NCBI RefSeq assembly: GCF_918320885.1
Contig: NZ_OU907312.1
Location: forward strand, 992,465-1,056,464
DNA length: 64,000 nucleotides
From: an unidentified bacterial endosymbiont
Lineage (GTDB): Bacteria > Pseudomonadota > Gammaproteobacteria > Enterobacterales > G038960095
Direction: 5' to 3'
The notes beneath the pieces were generated by a model. That model was not told where the DNA came from, made no database searches, and worked only from the letters and a program-made list of their open reading frames with translations. Every line of letters begins with the position of its first letter. The stretch's first letter is position 1. Both the position numbers and the translations under genes were made by a program. Positions 63,768-64,000 of this stretch are shown piece by piece.

Positions 63768-64000
63768 TTGGCGGTGAGTTTAATGATGGCCCGGGGCTTG
63801 GTGCAGAGATTGAGCGGATTAGATTGCGCCTCAAGCTCAATCCCTTTGTCCAGCCGCAGCCGCTCCGGCTTGGCGTAGAAGAGCAGGCCAATGGTATTCA
63901 CTGTCTCCACATAATCGGCCGGGGCATAGCGGGTAATGAGAAAGTCACTGATGCCGACGGGGATCAAATAACCCTCCTGGTCGTTGATAAAGGAGAGTTT
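63764..64000 (-). CDS. Phage major capsid protein E (C-terminal part)
   Basis: The frame is open from the window edge to the stop at 63764, giving the last 78 residues. The segment ITRYAPADYVETVNTIGLLFYAKPERLRLDKGIELEAQSNPLNLCTKPRAIIKL carries the C-terminal signature of the lambda gpE capsid family (APADYxETVNTxG, then AQSNPL and CTKPR). A TTG near 63967 is not a true start, since the frame continues upstream. A capsid gene shows that this is phage, not only a tailocin. Confidence 0.85.
   Translation of the reverse strand, partial: KLSFINDQEGYLIPVGISDFLITRYAPADYVETVNTIGLLFYAKPERLRLDKGIELEAQSNPLNLCTKPRAIIKLTAK

Larger units (their letters stand above)
59446..64000 (-). mobile_element. Prophage or tail-module fragment
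   Basis: Eight minus-strand genes with overlapping starts and stops encode, in transcription order, capsid E, an FII-like joiner, a Z-like and a U-like tail protein, then P2-like V, W, J and I baseplate proteins. The order continues beyond the window. No integrase, attachment site, sheath, tube or tape-measure gene is seen here. Two genes carry an in-frame TAG and a toxin-antitoxin pair interrupts V-W, so it is probably defective. Confidence 0.88.

Noticed and set aside
1-64000. CRISPR array or rRNA genes
   Set aside because: No regularly spaced direct repeats of 24-40 bp and no rRNA sequence were seen.

Overview
The window reads as a chromosomal segment of a gammaproteobacterium of the Enterobacterales type. 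The conserved blocks are enterobacterial: tkt-pgk-fbaA-mscS-yggE, rpiA/ygfA/6S RNA/zapA, lolB-ispE-prs-pth and yqgE-ruvX-yggS-proC-yggT-yggU-rdgB-hemW. The complete Na+-pumping NADH:quinone reductase operon (nqrABCDEF-apbE-nqrM) and proC between yggS and yggT recall Yersinia/Serratia-like lineages. Proteins are clearly diverged from E. coli. Usual neighbours are missing (epd between tkt and pgk, aroA after serC), blocks that are distant in E. coli are joined, and several genes are broken. I infer a host-associated, possibly insect-symbiotic genome in the middle of IS-driven decay; I cannot name the species.

Layout. 1-7.7 kb: endA (cut by the window edge), metK, and divergently tkt, pgk, fbaA, mscS. 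7.7-14.5 kb: an IS-disturbed zone. yggE is split by an IS3-family element. rpiA, ygfA, 6S RNA and zapA follow. A second identical IS3 copy in inverted orientation sits inside an IS5-family transposase, and that IS5 element sits inside a small unknown gene that can be rebuilt in frame. 14.7-23.3 kb: coaA, the nqr operon, bolA. 23.4-30.2 kb: a proline-rich ORF of doubtful reality, yajQ, a lone oligopeptide-binding protein, dapE, a SlyB-like lipoprotein, serC and a FimB-type recombinase beside an AT-rich gap. 30.9-39.2 kb: pth, prs, ispE, lolB and the tightly coupled yqgE-to-hemW operon. 39.3-47.5 kb: an AT-rich putative zinc-metallopeptidase effector behind a strong inverted repeat, a frameshifted gshB, hemL, ybfF, tRNA-Cys, lpxL, an SDR epimerase, ribA.

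47.5-59.3 kb is the most distinctive accessory island. An AT-rich leader with a palindrome precedes a CaiF/GrlA-type regulator, an HU-like protein and a type IVb pilus operon (pilL-like, pilN, O, P, Q, R, S). Where plasmid pil operons carry pilT/U/V, this one has an 814-residue beta-solenoid protein built of about 23-residue rungs, with no visible signal peptide and no autotransporter barrel. A perfect 20-bp-stem hairpin lies downstream of it.

59.4-64 kb (minus strand) is part of a prophage or tail module in the order capsid E - FII-like - Z-like - U-like - V - W - J - I. A Phd/PIN toxin-antitoxin pair is inserted between V and W on the opposite strand, and two tail genes (V and the Z-like gene) each carry one in-frame TAG.

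How it fits together: housekeeping genes for central carbon metabolism, SAM, PRPP, isoprenoids, haem, lipid A and sodium-motive respiration are kept intact, while yggE, gshB, the orphan gene and phage genes are decaying. The accessory genes (metallopeptidase, pilus, solenoid protein) look like host-interaction functions.
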